The notes: a model not told the origin generated them from the letters alone. 38,659 nt of DNA from an uncultured Clostridia bacterium (GCA_944390975.1 CALXRX010000014.1:1-38659); one strand, 5' to 3'. Numbered from the stretch's first letter, positions 17,125-26,508 are shown. Numbers and translations are program-made.

Positions 17125-18690
17125 TTAATTATCATTATAGTAATTTATATATATTATAGGTTTATATCCCATTAATCTCACTGTTTTTTTCCAAGAATCA
17201 ATTTTATTCTTTAGCATTAACATATTTAACTCATTTATATCTACTTTTCCATTTTTTTCTTTCAACTTATTTTTTCTTTCTAAAACAATCCATATAGCAA
17301 CTGTATCAATTTCTGGAAATTCATCAAGTAATTTAGCTTTGTACATCTTTAAAGAAGAAATAGATTGATCAACAACATAACATAATTTAGATGAAGTATT
17401 GCCTATTTTTACAGCATACATAGTCCTATCTCTATATAAGTCCATTCTTTCAACTCCATTATCTATACTTCTATCATAATTTTTAAAGTCATAATTTTCT
17501 TCCATTAATGTGTTAAAAACAAATTCTTTATAATATTTCTTTTTTAAAATTGATTCTCCAATGGTTTCTTTATTACTTTGTATAAATTCCTCATATTGTT
17601 GCTTTGAATAGTCAAACTTCTTATCATAAACTACTGGTATCTCATTTAAAGAATCATTTAAGTATTTTAAGTAATCTTCATTATATTCATACCATATTCC
17701 ATTTGATAATACAACTTCTTCTTCATCACTTATAAAATCAACTAATTCTTTTATATTTTTCTTTCCTATAAAATTCCCATCTTGATATAGAATAACTTCA
17801 ATATCTAATATTTGATTTTTCTCTATTCCTTTATTATTGATAAATGAAATTATAGTTTTACAATTTAAATCTTCTATGTTTTCTTCTTCTCTTCCATATT
17901 TAAGTGTATAAATATAATCATTACTATAAAAAATCTCATTTACTCCTATTATATCCATTTCAGAAATCTCTATTTCAAACTCTTCGTTACTTAAATATTC
18001 AATTAGTAAATTATCTAGCATCTCTATTCTTTCATCTTGTATTTTATTAAATAACGGTATGTTATGTATTATCTCCTTATTCATCGTTTCTTCTATATAA
18101 TTTATAATTCTAACAATATTTTCTAAACTATTCTCTTTCATAGAAAATCTAATTGAATTTCCAATTTCTATTGTTCCATTAAATCTTTCTTCATCTTCTT
18201 TAGTTTTTATATTAGCTTTTATTTTAGAAAATGATTCCCCACTATCATATTCTAGTTCATTACATTTAATATAAGTATTAATAATTTTATTTCTTTGTCT
18301 ACTTGGAGATATTAATGCTGTAGTTTTTATATCTTTGTAATCAGATCTTTTTGCAAATTCAAATGGAAATTTTCTATCACAAAATTTGTCTGCAAAGAAA
18401 TATGCTGTTCCAAATGTCGCCACATATAAAGTATTTTCTACTTTTATTTCAATCAAAGCTTTTGGACTTGAATTAACTGAAATTCCATTTGTTTCAAATT
18501 CCTTTAATAACCAATTCCAACTAATTTCTTTTTCATCTTGAGGATGTAACATATATAATGACATTCCAAATTCTCTCCCTTTGCTATCAGTTACATTCTT
18601 GATTGATTTAAATTTGAGTTTATCTGCTGCATTACTGGTAAATTCCTCTATCTTTTTATCTTCTATTTTGTATATGTTTAATTTTCCCAT
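17125..18690 (-). CDS. DUF6119 (TIGR04141-type, sporadically distributed) protein
   Basis: The 521-aa protein starts MGKLNIYKIEDKKIEEF and has the length and opening of the sporadically distributed TIGR04141/DUF6119 family, often seen near restriction or other defence genes. No catalytic motif is evident to me. GGGGAG precedes the ATG. It follows the McrC-like gene by 116 nt with a terminator between, so it has its own transcript. An accessory role in the defence island is inferred from position only. Confidence 0.65.
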   Translation of the reverse strand: MGKLNIYKIEDKKIEEFTSNAADKLKFKSIKNVTDSKGREFGMSLYMLHPQDEKEISWNWLLKEFETNGISVNSSPKALIEIKVENTLYVATFGTAYFFADKFCDRKFPFEFAKRSDYKDIKTTALISPSRQRNKIINTYIKCNELEYDSGESFSKIKANIKTKEDEERFNGTIEIGNSIRFSMKENSLENIVRIINYIEETMNKEIIHNIPLFNKIQDERIEMLDNLLIEYLSNEEFEIEISEMDIIGVNEIFYSNDYIYTLKYGREEENIEDLNCKTIISFINNKGIEKNQILDIEVILYQDGNFIGKKNIKELVDFISDEEEVVLSNGIWYEYNEDYLKYLNDSLNEIPVVYDKKFDYSKQQYEEFIQSNKETIGESILKKKYYKEFVFNTLMEENYDFKNYDRSIDNGVERMDLYRDRTMYAVKIGNTSSKLCYVVDQSISSLKMYKAKLLDEFPEIDTVAIWIVLERKNKLKEKNGKVDINELNMLMLKNKIDSWKKTVRLMGYKPIIYINYYNDN

Positions 18691-18760
18691 ATTACTCCCC
18701 TTTTTTATATTACCTCAATAGAATTGAAAAAAATGTCGAATTCTGTCATAATTTATAAAA

Positions 18761-18795
18761 AAGCAAAAATTCTGTATTCACAAAAATTTTTGCTT
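18761..18795 (-). terminator. Terminator after the restriction operon
   Basis: AAGCAAAAATT/AATTTTTGCTT stem with a 13-nt loop is followed by TTTTTTAT on the minus strand, 12 nt past the McrC-like stop codon. Confidence 0.75.
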
Positions 18796-18806
18796 CTATC
18801 TTTCTA

Positions 18807-19853
18807 TTATCTCATTATTTCTTCAGTAATTTTATTTAATTTCTTCTTTATCTTTTCAAAGTCCTCTTCTAAATTTAATACATCAATAAAAATTTCATTA
18901 TTTCCCATATTGTATTTTGCAGGTTTTATAAAATTTTCATCTGTTTTTGCATACAAAAGCATTCCTTTTACTTTCCCTGTTTGATCAGTATCAGCATTTT
19001 TTACATATGTGAAAATTTGATATAGATTATTAGATTTAAATTTTTCGTTATCGTTCATATAATTTTTTTGAAATATTTTTGAATAATATTTGGCATCTAT
19101 TATTAGCGTTTTACCTTCGTATTGTAATGTAATATCTGTAATCATATTTGGTAATAAAGCTAAACTCTCCTCTTCACATTCAACATTCCAATCAATATGT
19201 CTAACTGATGGCTTTAATTGAGGAAAATGAACTTTATAATATTCTAAAATAAATTTCTCATATAATTTATACATTCTTTGATCATCTATGAAATCAGATA
19301 ATATTATTTTTCCTTCATCTTGAGTTAATATTGTACCATTCACTATGAGATAACATACATTTATTAATACCCTATATGATATATTGTTCTTACTAAATTT
19401 TATTGAGTTCCAATTTATTCTTTTTAAATCAATTGTATCAATATCCCCTAAATATTTAATATTCTTTTTTAATTTTTCTTTTATATAAATATTTCTAATC
19501 TTATTACTATTTATCAGTAAAATAGCAGTACTCTTTATAATCTTATTCATATATGTATTAATCGAAAATTCATCATATTCACATATTACTTTAGTTGTAT
19601 TTATCAAATTTAACTTTATTGTTTCATCAATATTGAGTTTTCCTTTTATAGTTGGAGTTTTTTCACTTATCATAATATATTCGTTTTTTAATCCTTTTTT
19701 TATTTGCTCTGTTAAACAAATATTAAATATTTCGCAAAACAAATCATATATTGAATCAAACTCTTCTGTGCTTAATGACTTTATTTCTTTCTTCTCTAAT
19801 CCTCTAAAGGCATAAACCATCATCCAATAAATATTTTTTACATTTTTAATCAT
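18807..19853 (-). CDS. McrC-like restriction subunit (LlaJI R2 type)
   Basis: The 348-aa protein matches McrC-type subunits: the opening KNIYWMMVYAFRG, a beta-rich middle and a C-terminal PD-(D/E)xK nuclease. The nuclease core is MITDITLQYEG then IIDAKYY near residues 236-258, with D and DxK as metal-binding residues. It should cut DNA when activated by the GTPase partner. Its start overlaps the McrB-like gene by 8 nt. Confidence 0.85.
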   Translation of the reverse strand: MIKNVKNIYWMMVYAFRGLEKKEIKSLSTEEFDSIYDLFCEIFNICLTEQIKKGLKNEYIMISEKTPTIKGKLNIDETIKLNLINTTKVICEYDEFSINTYMNKIIKSTAILLINSNKIRNIYIKEKLKKNIKYLGDIDTIDLKRINWNSIKFSKNNISYRVLINVCYLIVNGTILTQDEGKIILSDFIDDQRMYKLYEKFILEYYKVHFPQLKPSVRHIDWNVECEEESLALLPNMITDITLQYEGKTLIIDAKYYSKIFQKNYMNDNEKFKSNNLYQIFTYVKNADTDQTGKVKGMLLYAKTDENFIKPAKYNMGNNEIFIDVLNLEEDFEKIKKKLNKITEEIMR

Positions 19854-21267
19854 TGCTTAATATCCCTCTTAGTATTTCCTTCCAATTATTACACTTATCT
19901 TCGTTTTCATACCAATATTCTTCTATTAAAGGTATTAAATCATATTCTACTATTGATTTAATTTTCAAATCATCAATCTGCTCCAAATTACAAAAATATC
20001 TATAACCTATATAAAATCCCTCACCTAAACTTGGATCATTTTTTATATCAATATTTAATTCTTTTATTTTTTCAATTAATTTAATCATTTTTTCATTTTG
20101 AAATTTTCTAATATATTCTTCAAAATTACTATTATTAAAATCAGGCTCAACTGTATAAAATGCAAATCTGCTTCTTAGTGCATAGTCTATTAATGCTAAA
20201 CTTCTATCTGCTGTATTCATCATTCCTATTATGTATAAATTTTTAGGTACAGAAAATAATGTTTTAGAATATGCCAATAATAATTCTTGTCCTCTCTTAT
20301 CTGATTCTATTAACATTAATAATTCTCCGAATATTTTACTTATATTACCTCTATTAATTTCATCTATTATACAATAATATGAATTTTCAGGATCATTTTT
20401 AGCCATTTCACAAAACTTAGTGAAAGAACCTTTTTCTATTTTAAATCCACCTTTCTCTTTTGGTCGATATCCCTCTATAAAATCTTCATATGAATAGCTT
20501 TGGTGAAATTGAATATTTAAAATTCTTCGTTCATCTTTAGCACCTATAATAGAGTAAACTAATCTTTTAGCCATAAAAGTCTTTCCAACACCTGGAGGCC
20601 CTTGTAAAATTATGTTTTTCTTTCTTTCTAATAATTCAATTATTTTATTATATTCTCCACTTTTGATAAAGACTTCTTCATTAAAATCCGCTTCTCTATA
20701 TGCTTCTACTTTCATAATTTCACTAGGAACTTTTTCAATGTAATTTGTAAAATTATCTTTATTAAAAACAAAATAATAATTATTACTAGTATCTATTCCT
20801 TTATATATGCCATTATTAAAAGCCTCCTGAAAGTCTTCTATTTGTGCAAAACAAGATTTTGAAGCACCATGATTTCTATTCTCCCACGCGTTCCATGCAA
20901 CTATAATTGGTAATCCATGAGTATTTTCATATATTCCCAATAATAAAGTTTTTCTTTCATTTGTTGAAAATCTATTAAATGCTTCGTTATCACAATTTGA
21001 ACCTATTTGTATTCTTTTTTCACTTTCTCTTTCTCTTCCTCCATTTGATATTCTCCAACAATAAATGTCTAAAATTGTTAACTTATTCTCTGAATCTAAC
21101 AACCATCCCATATACGGCTGTTGTTGACTTTGTATCCATTCAAACTTATAATTGTTAGAATTCAAAGATTCATGAATAATTTCTTTTATTCTATCTTTTG
21201 TTGGTCCTACTGGATCTTCTGCATAATATTTTTCTCCATGTATTCCTAATTGATAATATTCCCCCAT
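19846..21267 (-). CDS. McrB-like AAA+ GTPase restriction subunit (LlaJI R1 type)
   Basis: A 473-aa motor subunit. The N-terminal half (residues 1-200) is a DNA-recognition domain (YMGWLLDSENKLTILDIYCW, then IVAWNAWENR). The AAA+ module has Walker A GPPGVGKT near residue 223, Walker B YYCIIDEINRGN, and the McrB signature MNTADRSLALIDYALRSRF. McrB-type proteins use GTP to translocate and activate McrC. ATG at 21267 follows AAGGAG. The gene comes after two methyltransferase genes, as in LlaJI. Confidence 0.88.
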   Translation of the reverse strand: MGEYYQLGIHGEKYYAEDPVGPTKDRIKEIIHESLNSNNYKFEWIQSQQQPYMGWLLDSENKLTILDIYCWRISNGGRERESEKRIQIGSNCDNEAFNRFSTNERKTLLLGIYENTHGLPIIVAWNAWENRNHGASKSCFAQIEDFQEAFNNGIYKGIDTSNNYYFVFNKDNFTNYIEKVPSEIMKVEAYREADFNEEVFIKSGEYNKIIELLERKKNIILQGPPGVGKTFMAKRLVYSIIGAKDERRILNIQFHQSYSYEDFIEGYRPKEKGGFKIEKGSFTKFCEMAKNDPENSYYCIIDEINRGNISKIFGELLMLIESDKRGQELLLAYSKTLFSVPKNLYIIGMMNTADRSLALIDYALRSRFAFYTVEPDFNNSNFEEYIRKFQNEKMIKLIEKIKELNIDIKNDPSLGEGFYIGYRYFCNLEQIDDLKIKSIVEYDLIPLIEEYWYENEDKCNNWKEILRGILSND

Positions 21268-21331
21268 CACAAATACTCCTTATTTATAATTTATATAAGG
21301 AGTATATCATAAAAATATATTTCTGTAAATT

Positions 21332-22378
21332 TTATGTAGTAAAATATTGTTTTTTTATTTCTTTTGCTATTATTTTAACTAATAATGGTGGAACAGCATT
21401 TCCAACTTGCCTCCATTTTTCTTTATAAGTTCCCAAAATTTCATAGTCATCATCAAATGTTTGAATTCTTTTTATTTCTTCAATCCTTAAAAATCTGTTT
21501 TTCCAGTGAAAAGGTCCCATATTATTAGATTGACTAGCTTGTATTGTCCAAGATGGCTTTTCAGGAGAAAGTTTTAGTAAAAATGACCAGTATCTTGATC
21601 TCCACTTAAATATTGGATTTGGATATCCTCTTTCCTTTGTAAAATACAAATAATTATCTCCTGGAGGTACAAGTTTTAGTAATTCCTTATGTTTAGAACC
21701 TGCTTGCATAACTTTATCTTCTGGCAAATCATAGTCTAAATCACCTATTGCCTCTCCACAAGTAACCCATTTTTTCTTTTTACTACCTTTTTCAATTTTT
21801 TCTGGATCACAATACTTTTCTTCAGGAAACACGAATTTTTCTCCAAATTCTTTTTTTACACCAACACAAATAAAACGCTGTCTAATTTGTGGCACTCCAT
21901 AATCTGCACAATTAATTACTTTATATGAAATTTTATAGCCTAACCTTTCTGATTCATCTTTTAATAAATTGAATGCTGCTTCATGCGGTTTATATACAAA
22001 TCCAAATACATTTTCAAAAAAGAAAACTTTTGGACTTACTTCTTCTAAAATTCTAAAGTAATTATATAATGTAAATGAATTTTCGTCTTCCAATGCTCTT
22101 TTTTTATTCTTTAAATAAAATCTTGACTTTGAATATGCTGGACATGGTGGTCCTCCTACAAGAACATCAATGCTTTTATTTTTTAATAATTTCTTTATCT
22201 CTTCGTATTTAACATCTCTTACATCTTTACATTCTACTATTGTGGATTTACTATTTTCTTTTAAAGTTTCACATGCTATGGGCCAATTATCTGTTGCATA
22301 AGCTATATTAAAACCTGCTTTTCTAAATCCTAAATCTATTCCTCCACCACCTGAAAAAATACTTAATACATTTATCAT
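21332..22378 (-). CDS. DNA cytosine-5 methyltransferase (second of pair)
   Basis: The 348-aa protein has the ordered m5C methyltransferase motifs: SIFSGGGGIDLGF (I, SAM), GGPPCPAYS (IV, catalytic Cys), FENVFGF (VI), VPQIRQRF (VIII) and RQVGNAVPPLL (X). The target-recognition region (RGYPNPIFKW ... SWTIQASQSN) parallels that of the upstream methyltransferase, pointing to an old duplication. Two m5C enzymes would each protect one strand of an asymmetric site. Confidence 0.92.
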   Translation of the reverse strand: MINVLSIFSGGGGIDLGFRKAGFNIAYATDNWPIACETLKENSKSTIVECKDVRDVKYEEIKKLLKNKSIDVLVGGPPCPAYSKSRFYLKNKKRALEDENSFTLYNYFRILEEVSPKVFFFENVFGFVYKPHEAAFNLLKDESERLGYKISYKVINCADYGVPQIRQRFICVGVKKEFGEKFVFPEEKYCDPEKIEKGSKKKKWVTCGEAIGDLDYDLPEDKVMQAGSKHKELLKLVPPGDNYLYFTKERGYPNPIFKWRSRYWSFLLKLSPEKPSWTIQASQSNNMGPFHWKNRFLRIEEIKRIQTFDDDYEILGTYKEKWRQVGNAVPPLLVKIIAKEIKKQYFTT

Positions 22379-22391
22379 AAAACTTCTCCTA

Positions 22392-23441
22392 CTATTCTAA
22401 ACTATCTTTTAAAAATTCTACCATTGCTTTTGCCATCAAACATGGTACCGCATTTCCAATTTGCTTTTGTATTGAACTTCTACTTCCTTCAAATTTATAC
22501 CCTTCCGGAAATGTTTGAATTGCTGCTATTTCGGGCACTCTTAACCTTCTTGATTCCCAGTGAAATGGTCCTATCCAAGGCCCTGGTTGTGCAGTAATTG
22601 TCCAAGAATATCTATCAGGAGATAATTTTAGTAAGAAATTCCAAAATTTCTTATCTGCAATAAATTTTGGATTTGGGTATCCAGCCCATGCTGTTAAAGC
22701 TTTATAATTCATTCCTGGTGGAACTTGTTTTAAGTCATCTGCATACCTACCTTCAACAATTTCCTCAGGCTCAAAGAATTCATCTTTATTATATTTATTT
22801 ATAAATTCACTCACAGTAGTATATGGTTTTAAGCTTTTATCATTTTTTATTTCAATTTCAGAACCATGTGTTTTTTTAGGTTCTTCTGCTTTAAATTTAC
22901 CTTTTGTTCCTATTATAAATAATCTTTTTCTATTTTGAGGAACTCCATAATTTAATGCACAAGCTTTTATAATTTTATATTCATATCCTTCATCCTTTAT
23001 AATATTTATAAATTCATCTATTATAACTTTATTTGTTGGATGTAATAAGCTTTCTACATTTTCAAATACAAATCCATCTGGTTTCAAATCAGTAATAACT
23101 CTTAAATATTCATTAACTAATTTAGCCCTTGGATCATTTATACCTCTTCTTGTTTGATTTCCTACCCAATAGCCATTTTTAGAAAATGGTTGACAAGGAG
23201 CTCCACCTATTACAATAAATTTATCATATTCTTCATCACTACATAAATTAATTATTTCAGAACTTTTTATTGAAAATAAATCTCCTTCTAAAATCTTTCC
23301 TTTGTTCCATTTTTTATTTCTTTTTAAAGTTTTTATGCAATCAGAATCAAAATCTGTTGAAAACATAACTTCTACACCTGCCATTGTTGAACCAATATCC
23401 AAACCTCCAGCACCTGAAAACAAACTAATTGCCTTTATCAT
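22392..23441 (-). CDS. DNA cytosine-5 methyltransferase (first of pair)
   Basis: The 349-aa enzyme shows the m5C motifs SLFSGAGGLDIG (I), GGAPCQPFS (IV, catalytic Cys), FENVESL (VI), VPQNRKRLFIIG (VIII) and QIGNAVP (X). It begins the operon 13 nt before the second methyltransferase. A consensus promoter (23493-23521) and an 18-bp palindrome (23454-23471) lie in front, so the gene is probably tightly controlled. Confidence 0.93.
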   Translation of the reverse strand: MIKAISLFSGAGGLDIGSTMAGVEVMFSTDFDSDCIKTLKRNKKWNKGKILEGDLFSIKSSEIINLCSDEEYDKFIVIGGAPCQPFSKNGYWVGNQTRRGINDPRAKLVNEYLRVITDLKPDGFVFENVESLLHPTNKVIIDEFINIIKDEGYEYKIIKACALNYGVPQNRKRLFIIGTKGKFKAEEPKKTHGSEIEIKNDKSLKPYTTVSEFINKYNKDEFFEPEEIVEGRYADDLKQVPPGMNYKALTAWAGYPNPKFIADKKFWNFLLKLSPDRYSWTITAQPGPWIGPFHWESRRLRVPEIAAIQTFPEGYKFEGSRSSIQKQIGNAVPCLMAKAMVEFLKDSLE

Positions 23442-23453
23442 ACCTTCTCCTTT

Positions 23454-23471
23454 ATCAGCTCTAGAGCTGAT
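23454..23471. promoter_or_regulatory. 18-bp perfect palindrome in the methyltransferase leader
   Basis: ATCAGCTCTAGAGCTGAT is a perfect palindrome just upstream of the ribosome site and downstream of the promoter. It may be an operator or an RNA hairpin controlling methyltransferase expression. Confidence 0.6.
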
Positions 23472-23492
23472 GTTATATATTTTACAGTTTAT

Positions 23493-23521
23493 ATTATATT
23501 ATTTTAATTGACTTCTGTCAA
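23493..23521 (-). promoter_or_regulatory. Consensus promoter of the methyltransferase operon
   Basis: Read on the minus strand: TTGACA, 17-nt spacer, TATAAT. This is a perfect sigma-A match 52 nt upstream of the first methyltransferase. Confidence 0.8.
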
Positions 23522-23562
23522 TGTATTTTCAAAAAAAATTCAAAATTATATAAATTTTATAA

Positions 23563-23591
23563 TTGACATCATAAATTTTATAGTTTATAAT
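23563..23591 (+). promoter_or_regulatory. Consensus promoter of the divergent regulator
   Basis: TTGACA, 17-nt spacer, TATAAT: a perfect sigma-A promoter facing the small HTH gene, 33 nt before its start. Confidence 0.8.
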
Positions 23592-23624
23592 TTAACTATA
23601 ATTTATATTATATGGGGGCATGGT

Positions 23625-23834
23625 ATGAATTTATCAGATAAAATAAAAATTTTATGTATAAGATCTAATATAAGTGTTTCTAAATTAGCACGTCTAACAG
23701 GAAATACACCACAAAATTTTCATGGCAAAATGAAAAGAGAAAGTTTTACACAAAAAGAATTAGAACTAATTGCTTCAAAAACTAATAGCACTTATAATCC
23801 TATTTTTATATTAGAAAATGGAGACCAAATTTAA
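23625..23834 (+). CDS. Small HTH regulator, probable R-M controller
   Basis: A 69-aa single-domain Cro/XRE-like helix-turn-helix protein (SVSKLARLTGNTPQNFHGKM). ATG at 23625 has GGGGG six nt upstream; longer upstream frames lack a site. It is divergent from the methyltransferase-restriction operon, as controller proteins often are. Its operator may be among the AT-rich palindromes between the two consensus promoters, or the 18-bp palindrome. Confidence 0.75.
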   Translation: MNLSDKIKILCIRSNISVSKLARLTGNTPQNFHGKMKRESFTQKELELIASKTNSTYNPIFILENGDQI

Positions 23835-23931
23835 TAATTATAATAACCAAATAAAATATCTTTCTAAATAGCTATTCCAAGCATTGAAGTAAGACATATA
23901 AAAAATTACTAAAAAGTGAGTATAAATAATA

Positions 23932-24024
23932 ATGAATATAGATATTAGTAGAGTAAAAATAATTGTAAGAATTCCAGCTGAAAATGCTGAAGAAGTAAGA
24001 AATCTAATCTGTGAAGCCGGTGCA
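23932..24024 (+). pseudogene. N-terminal fragment of a NIF3/CutA-like domain
   Basis: MNIDISRVKIIVRIPAENAE and the following VRNLICEAGAGI match the start of a small conserved domain (NIF3/YqfO-associated, CutA-like) where the G-A-G-x-I-G-N-Y continuation is expected. Here the frame runs straight into a terminator hairpin, so only about 31 residues survive. Confidence 0.45.
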
Positions 24025-24030
24025 GGTATA

Positions 24031-24068
24031 AAAGAACTATACACTTACTTGAAGTATAGTTCTTTTTT
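24031..24068 (+). terminator. Strong terminator hairpin
   Basis: AAAGAACTATAC and GTATAGTTCTTTTTT form a 12-bp stem with an 11-nt loop and a T-run on the plus strand. It may end the small regulator transcript. Confidence 0.75.
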
Positions 24069-24196
24069 CTTACTATTATACTTTTTTATTACGGTTTATC
24101 TCTTGCCACATTTCCAAATCAAGTTTTTTAGCAATTAAATCGCGTATCTTATTTTGCATTTTTATATATAGCTTTTGTTAGGTCTAAAAGTTCTTG

Positions 24197-24316
24197 TCAT
24201 TTGCTTTCTGAAATTTGTGTAGCAAATTTACAAATATGTTTTATATCTTTAAGCATACTTTGAATTTCTTTATTATTTTTGCAATATGCATTAATAATTT
24301 CAACTTTTCCCTCCAT
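24197..24316 (-). CDS. Possible 39-aa ORF
   Basis: ATG at 24316 opens MEGKVEIINAYCKNNKEIQS and stops at a TGA (24197-24199). No good ribosome site precedes it. It may be the start of a larger gene cut by a stop codon, since coding-like sequence continues past it. Function unknown. Confidence 0.25.
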   Translation of the reverse strand: MEGKVEIINAYCKNNKEIQSMLKDIKHICKFATQISESK

Positions 24317-24474
24317 TATGTGGATAATATATCACATTTTTCAAGATTTTTCCATATGTTCTTGCCCATTTCTACAAATTTACGTATAATAAAAAAACAA
24401 TTTAATGGCCAAGAAACAAATTATACTTACTATTTATTATTAATTATATAAAAAAGAAGATTTAATAGCCAATA

Positions 24475-24514
24475 TAGGATTATCATATAAAACGAATTTT
24501 ATATAATAATCCTA
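24475..24514. terminator. Long AT hairpin
   Basis: TAGGATTATCATATAAAA pairs imperfectly with TTTTATATAATAATCCTA around CGAA. It lies past the remnant at 24543 on the minus strand and could be its old terminator. Confidence 0.5.
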
Positions 24515-24542
24515 CAATATAAATGTATACTTTATTTTTATT

Positions 24543-24690
24543 CTATATATAATACACTATAACTTTGTAAGTTTCACCAGAATTAGAAACTGGTAAATAT
24601 ATAGTTGATTTTGTAGTTACATCACTTCCATTATATGAATTCAGAAACCCCATATGAGTTTCAAACTTTCCTTGATTTTCTTTTTTTATT
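24543..24690 (-). pseudogene. 3' remnant of a secreted or surface protein
   Basis: An open stretch without a start encodes about 40 residues ending GETYKVIVYYI, with GFLNSYNGSD and TIYLPVSNS before it. The beta-rich, Ser/Asn-rich character and the YKVIVYY end resemble C-termini of surface proteins such as the pilin-like paralogs. A stop codon interrupts it upstream. Confidence 0.4.
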
Positions 24691-24731
24691 TTTTGTATCT
24701 ATCATATTTTTCATCAGTTAGTATTTATAAT

Positions 24732-25055
24732 TTACTCCTCAAATTTATTATATTTTGTGCTTACTCCCTTAGCTTTTTCTACTGGATACTTTTTCTTTGT
24801 TTTTTCTAACTTTTTTAATATTATTTCTTTAGGATCTACTTCTAGTTTCATAGCCATCTGAATACAATATGTAAATACATCTGCAAGTTCTTCGCATACT
24901 TCCTCTTTATTATAATCTTCACTATTCCATTGAAAACATTCCAATAATTCACCAGCTTCGATTGAAATTGATTTAGCTAAGTTCTCTGGACTGTGAAACT
25001 TATCCCAGTCTCGTTCTTCATTAAATTGTTTAATTTCTTCCATTACTTCTCTCAT
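24732..25055 (-). CDS. MazG-like nucleotide pyrophosphohydrolase
   Basis: The 107-aa all-helical protein belongs to the MazG-like/dUTPase superfamily of NTP pyrophosphohydrolases. The metal-binding ExxE...ExxD pattern is IEAGELLECFQW and EELADVFTYCIQ. Small members hydrolyse non-canonical or abnormal dNTPs. GAGG precedes the ATG by ten nt. It is monocistronic here. Confidence 0.9.
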   Translation of the reverse strand: MREVMEEIKQFNEERDWDKFHSPENLAKSISIEAGELLECFQWNSEDYNKEEVCEELADVFTYCIQMAMKLEVDPKEIILKKLEKTKKKYPVEKAKGVSTKYNKFEE

Positions 25056-25557
25056 TTACTAAACACCTCATAATATTTATAATAACTTTATTATATTTTA
25101 TATCATAAAATGACATTTTTATCAACTTTATAAGATTTGTGTAAAGTTGTTTTCTAGTTCAATATATTACTTTTAAAATTTACTATTTTTTTATTAATAC
25201 ATTTTTTAACCTTTTTTGTTTTAATTATTAACAAATACAAATTATTGTTTTATAATATTCTCGTAAAAAATATTTAATTGTTTATAATGAATATATTTTA
25301 AACTACAAATTAAAACAATTATACGATTAACTATATAAGTATTTTAAATTATTTAAACAACATTTTAAATGTAAAATAGTTAGATTAATAGGAAGTAGTC
25401 ATTCAGATTATCCATATCATATTTATTTAATTAATTATGGATATCTCTCAACTACAAATGAACTAATTAGAATTTCAAATTACTTAGAATTTAATAGAAG
25501 CATACTTGAATTATCTGTTAGTAGTTCAGAAAAATTAGGAGAAAGGAAAATTTAATT
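25056..25557. other. AT-rich spacer with a start-less coding-like stretch
   Basis: The first half is a featureless AT-rich region. From 25331 to 25555 the plus strand is open for 74 codons without ATG: HFKCKIVRLIGSSHSDYPYH, then RISNYLEFNRSILELSVSSS. It ends two nt before the methyltransferase start. It could be a truncated gene or a frame with an unusual start. Confidence 0.45.
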
Positions 25558-26322
25558 ATGCAAGAATTAGAATATAAAAAATATGAAAAAATCGGAAATT
25601 GGGATTTTTCAGACATAAAATATACTACAAAACAAGATAGCAATTGGAATTTCTACAAAGAAATATCAAGATATTCTAGTAAAAATTCATTAATCTTAGA
25701 TTTAGGTACTGGTGGTGGCGAAAAAGTTTTATCTCAAATGCCTGATGTAGGAATGATAATTGCAACTGACTTTTCTCCCAAAATGATTGAAACTGCCAAC
25801 ATAAACAAAAAAAATTATCCAAATAAAAAAATTAAATTTGTAACAATGGATAACCTTAATATGAAATTTCCTGATAATTTATTTGATATTATAACAGCAA
25901 GACACACTATTATTGATGCTAAACAAATATATAATTGTTTAGCTAATAATGGAATATTAATTATTGAAGGAGTAGACAAATATGATTGCTGGGAACTAAA
26001 AAAACTCTTCAACAGAGGTCAATCATTTAATGATAATATTTCAATTAGTCAAAAAGATTATGAAGATTTAAAAAAAGCTGGATTTTCTAAAATAAATATA
26101 CAAGAAATAGTACAATATGAATATTATAAAACTGAAAATGACTTACTTGCTTTACTTCTTAAAACTCCTATTTTAGACAACTTTTCAGAATTAGATATTT
26201 CAAATAATACTCATAAAAATCAAATTGAAACCAATTTATTTAACAAATATATTTCTGAGCATACTACAGATAAAGGAATAGAATTAAAAAGAGTCTTGTA
26301 TGGAATAGTTGCTAAAAAGTAA
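25558..26322 (+). CDS. Class I SAM-dependent methyltransferase
   Basis: The 254-aa protein has the Rossmann methyltransferase core: motif I LILDLGTGGGEKVL near residues 46-59, IATDFSPKMIETA (acidic residue binding the SAM ribose), and FDIITARHTI. It resembles the UbiE/Methyltransf_11 group; the substrate is unknown. AGGAGAAAGG precedes the ATG. It is isolated on the plus strand among remnants, suggesting recent acquisition. Confidence 0.85.
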   Translation: MQELEYKKYEKIGNWDFSDIKYTTKQDSNWNFYKEISRYSSKNSLILDLGTGGGEKVLSQMPDVGMIIATDFSPKMIETANINKKNYPNKKIKFVTMDNLNMKFPDNLFDIITARHTIIDAKQIYNCLANNGILIIEGVDKYDCWELKKLFNRGQSFNDNISISQKDYEDLKKAGFSKINIQEIVQYEYYKTENDLLALLLKTPILDNFSELDISNNTHKNQIETNLFNKYISEHTTDKGIELKRVLYGIVAKK

Positions 26323-26478
26323 CTAATTATTAATAAATAATGATGCATTATGAATAAATTCATGAATAGATATTGATTAGTTTAGGAACAAACATAAAAT
26401 ACTTTATCCTAAAGAAGTATTTAACCACATAAGCAACCAAACAAACTTCGTTTGAAGCGTGTGCGATTTAAAACACAA

Positions 26479-26508
26479 AAAATGACGAAGTTCATTTTTC
26501 GTCATTTT
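26479..26508 (+). terminator. Terminator after the SAM methyltransferase
   Basis: AAAATGACGAA/TTCGTCATTTT stem with an 8-nt loop and T-rich end. Its right arm is the first part of the 84-bp repeat. Confidence 0.65.

Larger units (their letters stand above)
23835..24731. other. Decayed spacer between regulator and MazG gene
   Basis: No intact gene is clear. It holds a short NIF3/CutA-like fragment, two terminator-like hairpins, a 39-aa minus-strand frame (24197-24316) and the 3' remnant of a minus-strand secreted-like protein (24543-24690). It looks like a patch of genomic scars beside the defence island. Confidence 0.6.
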
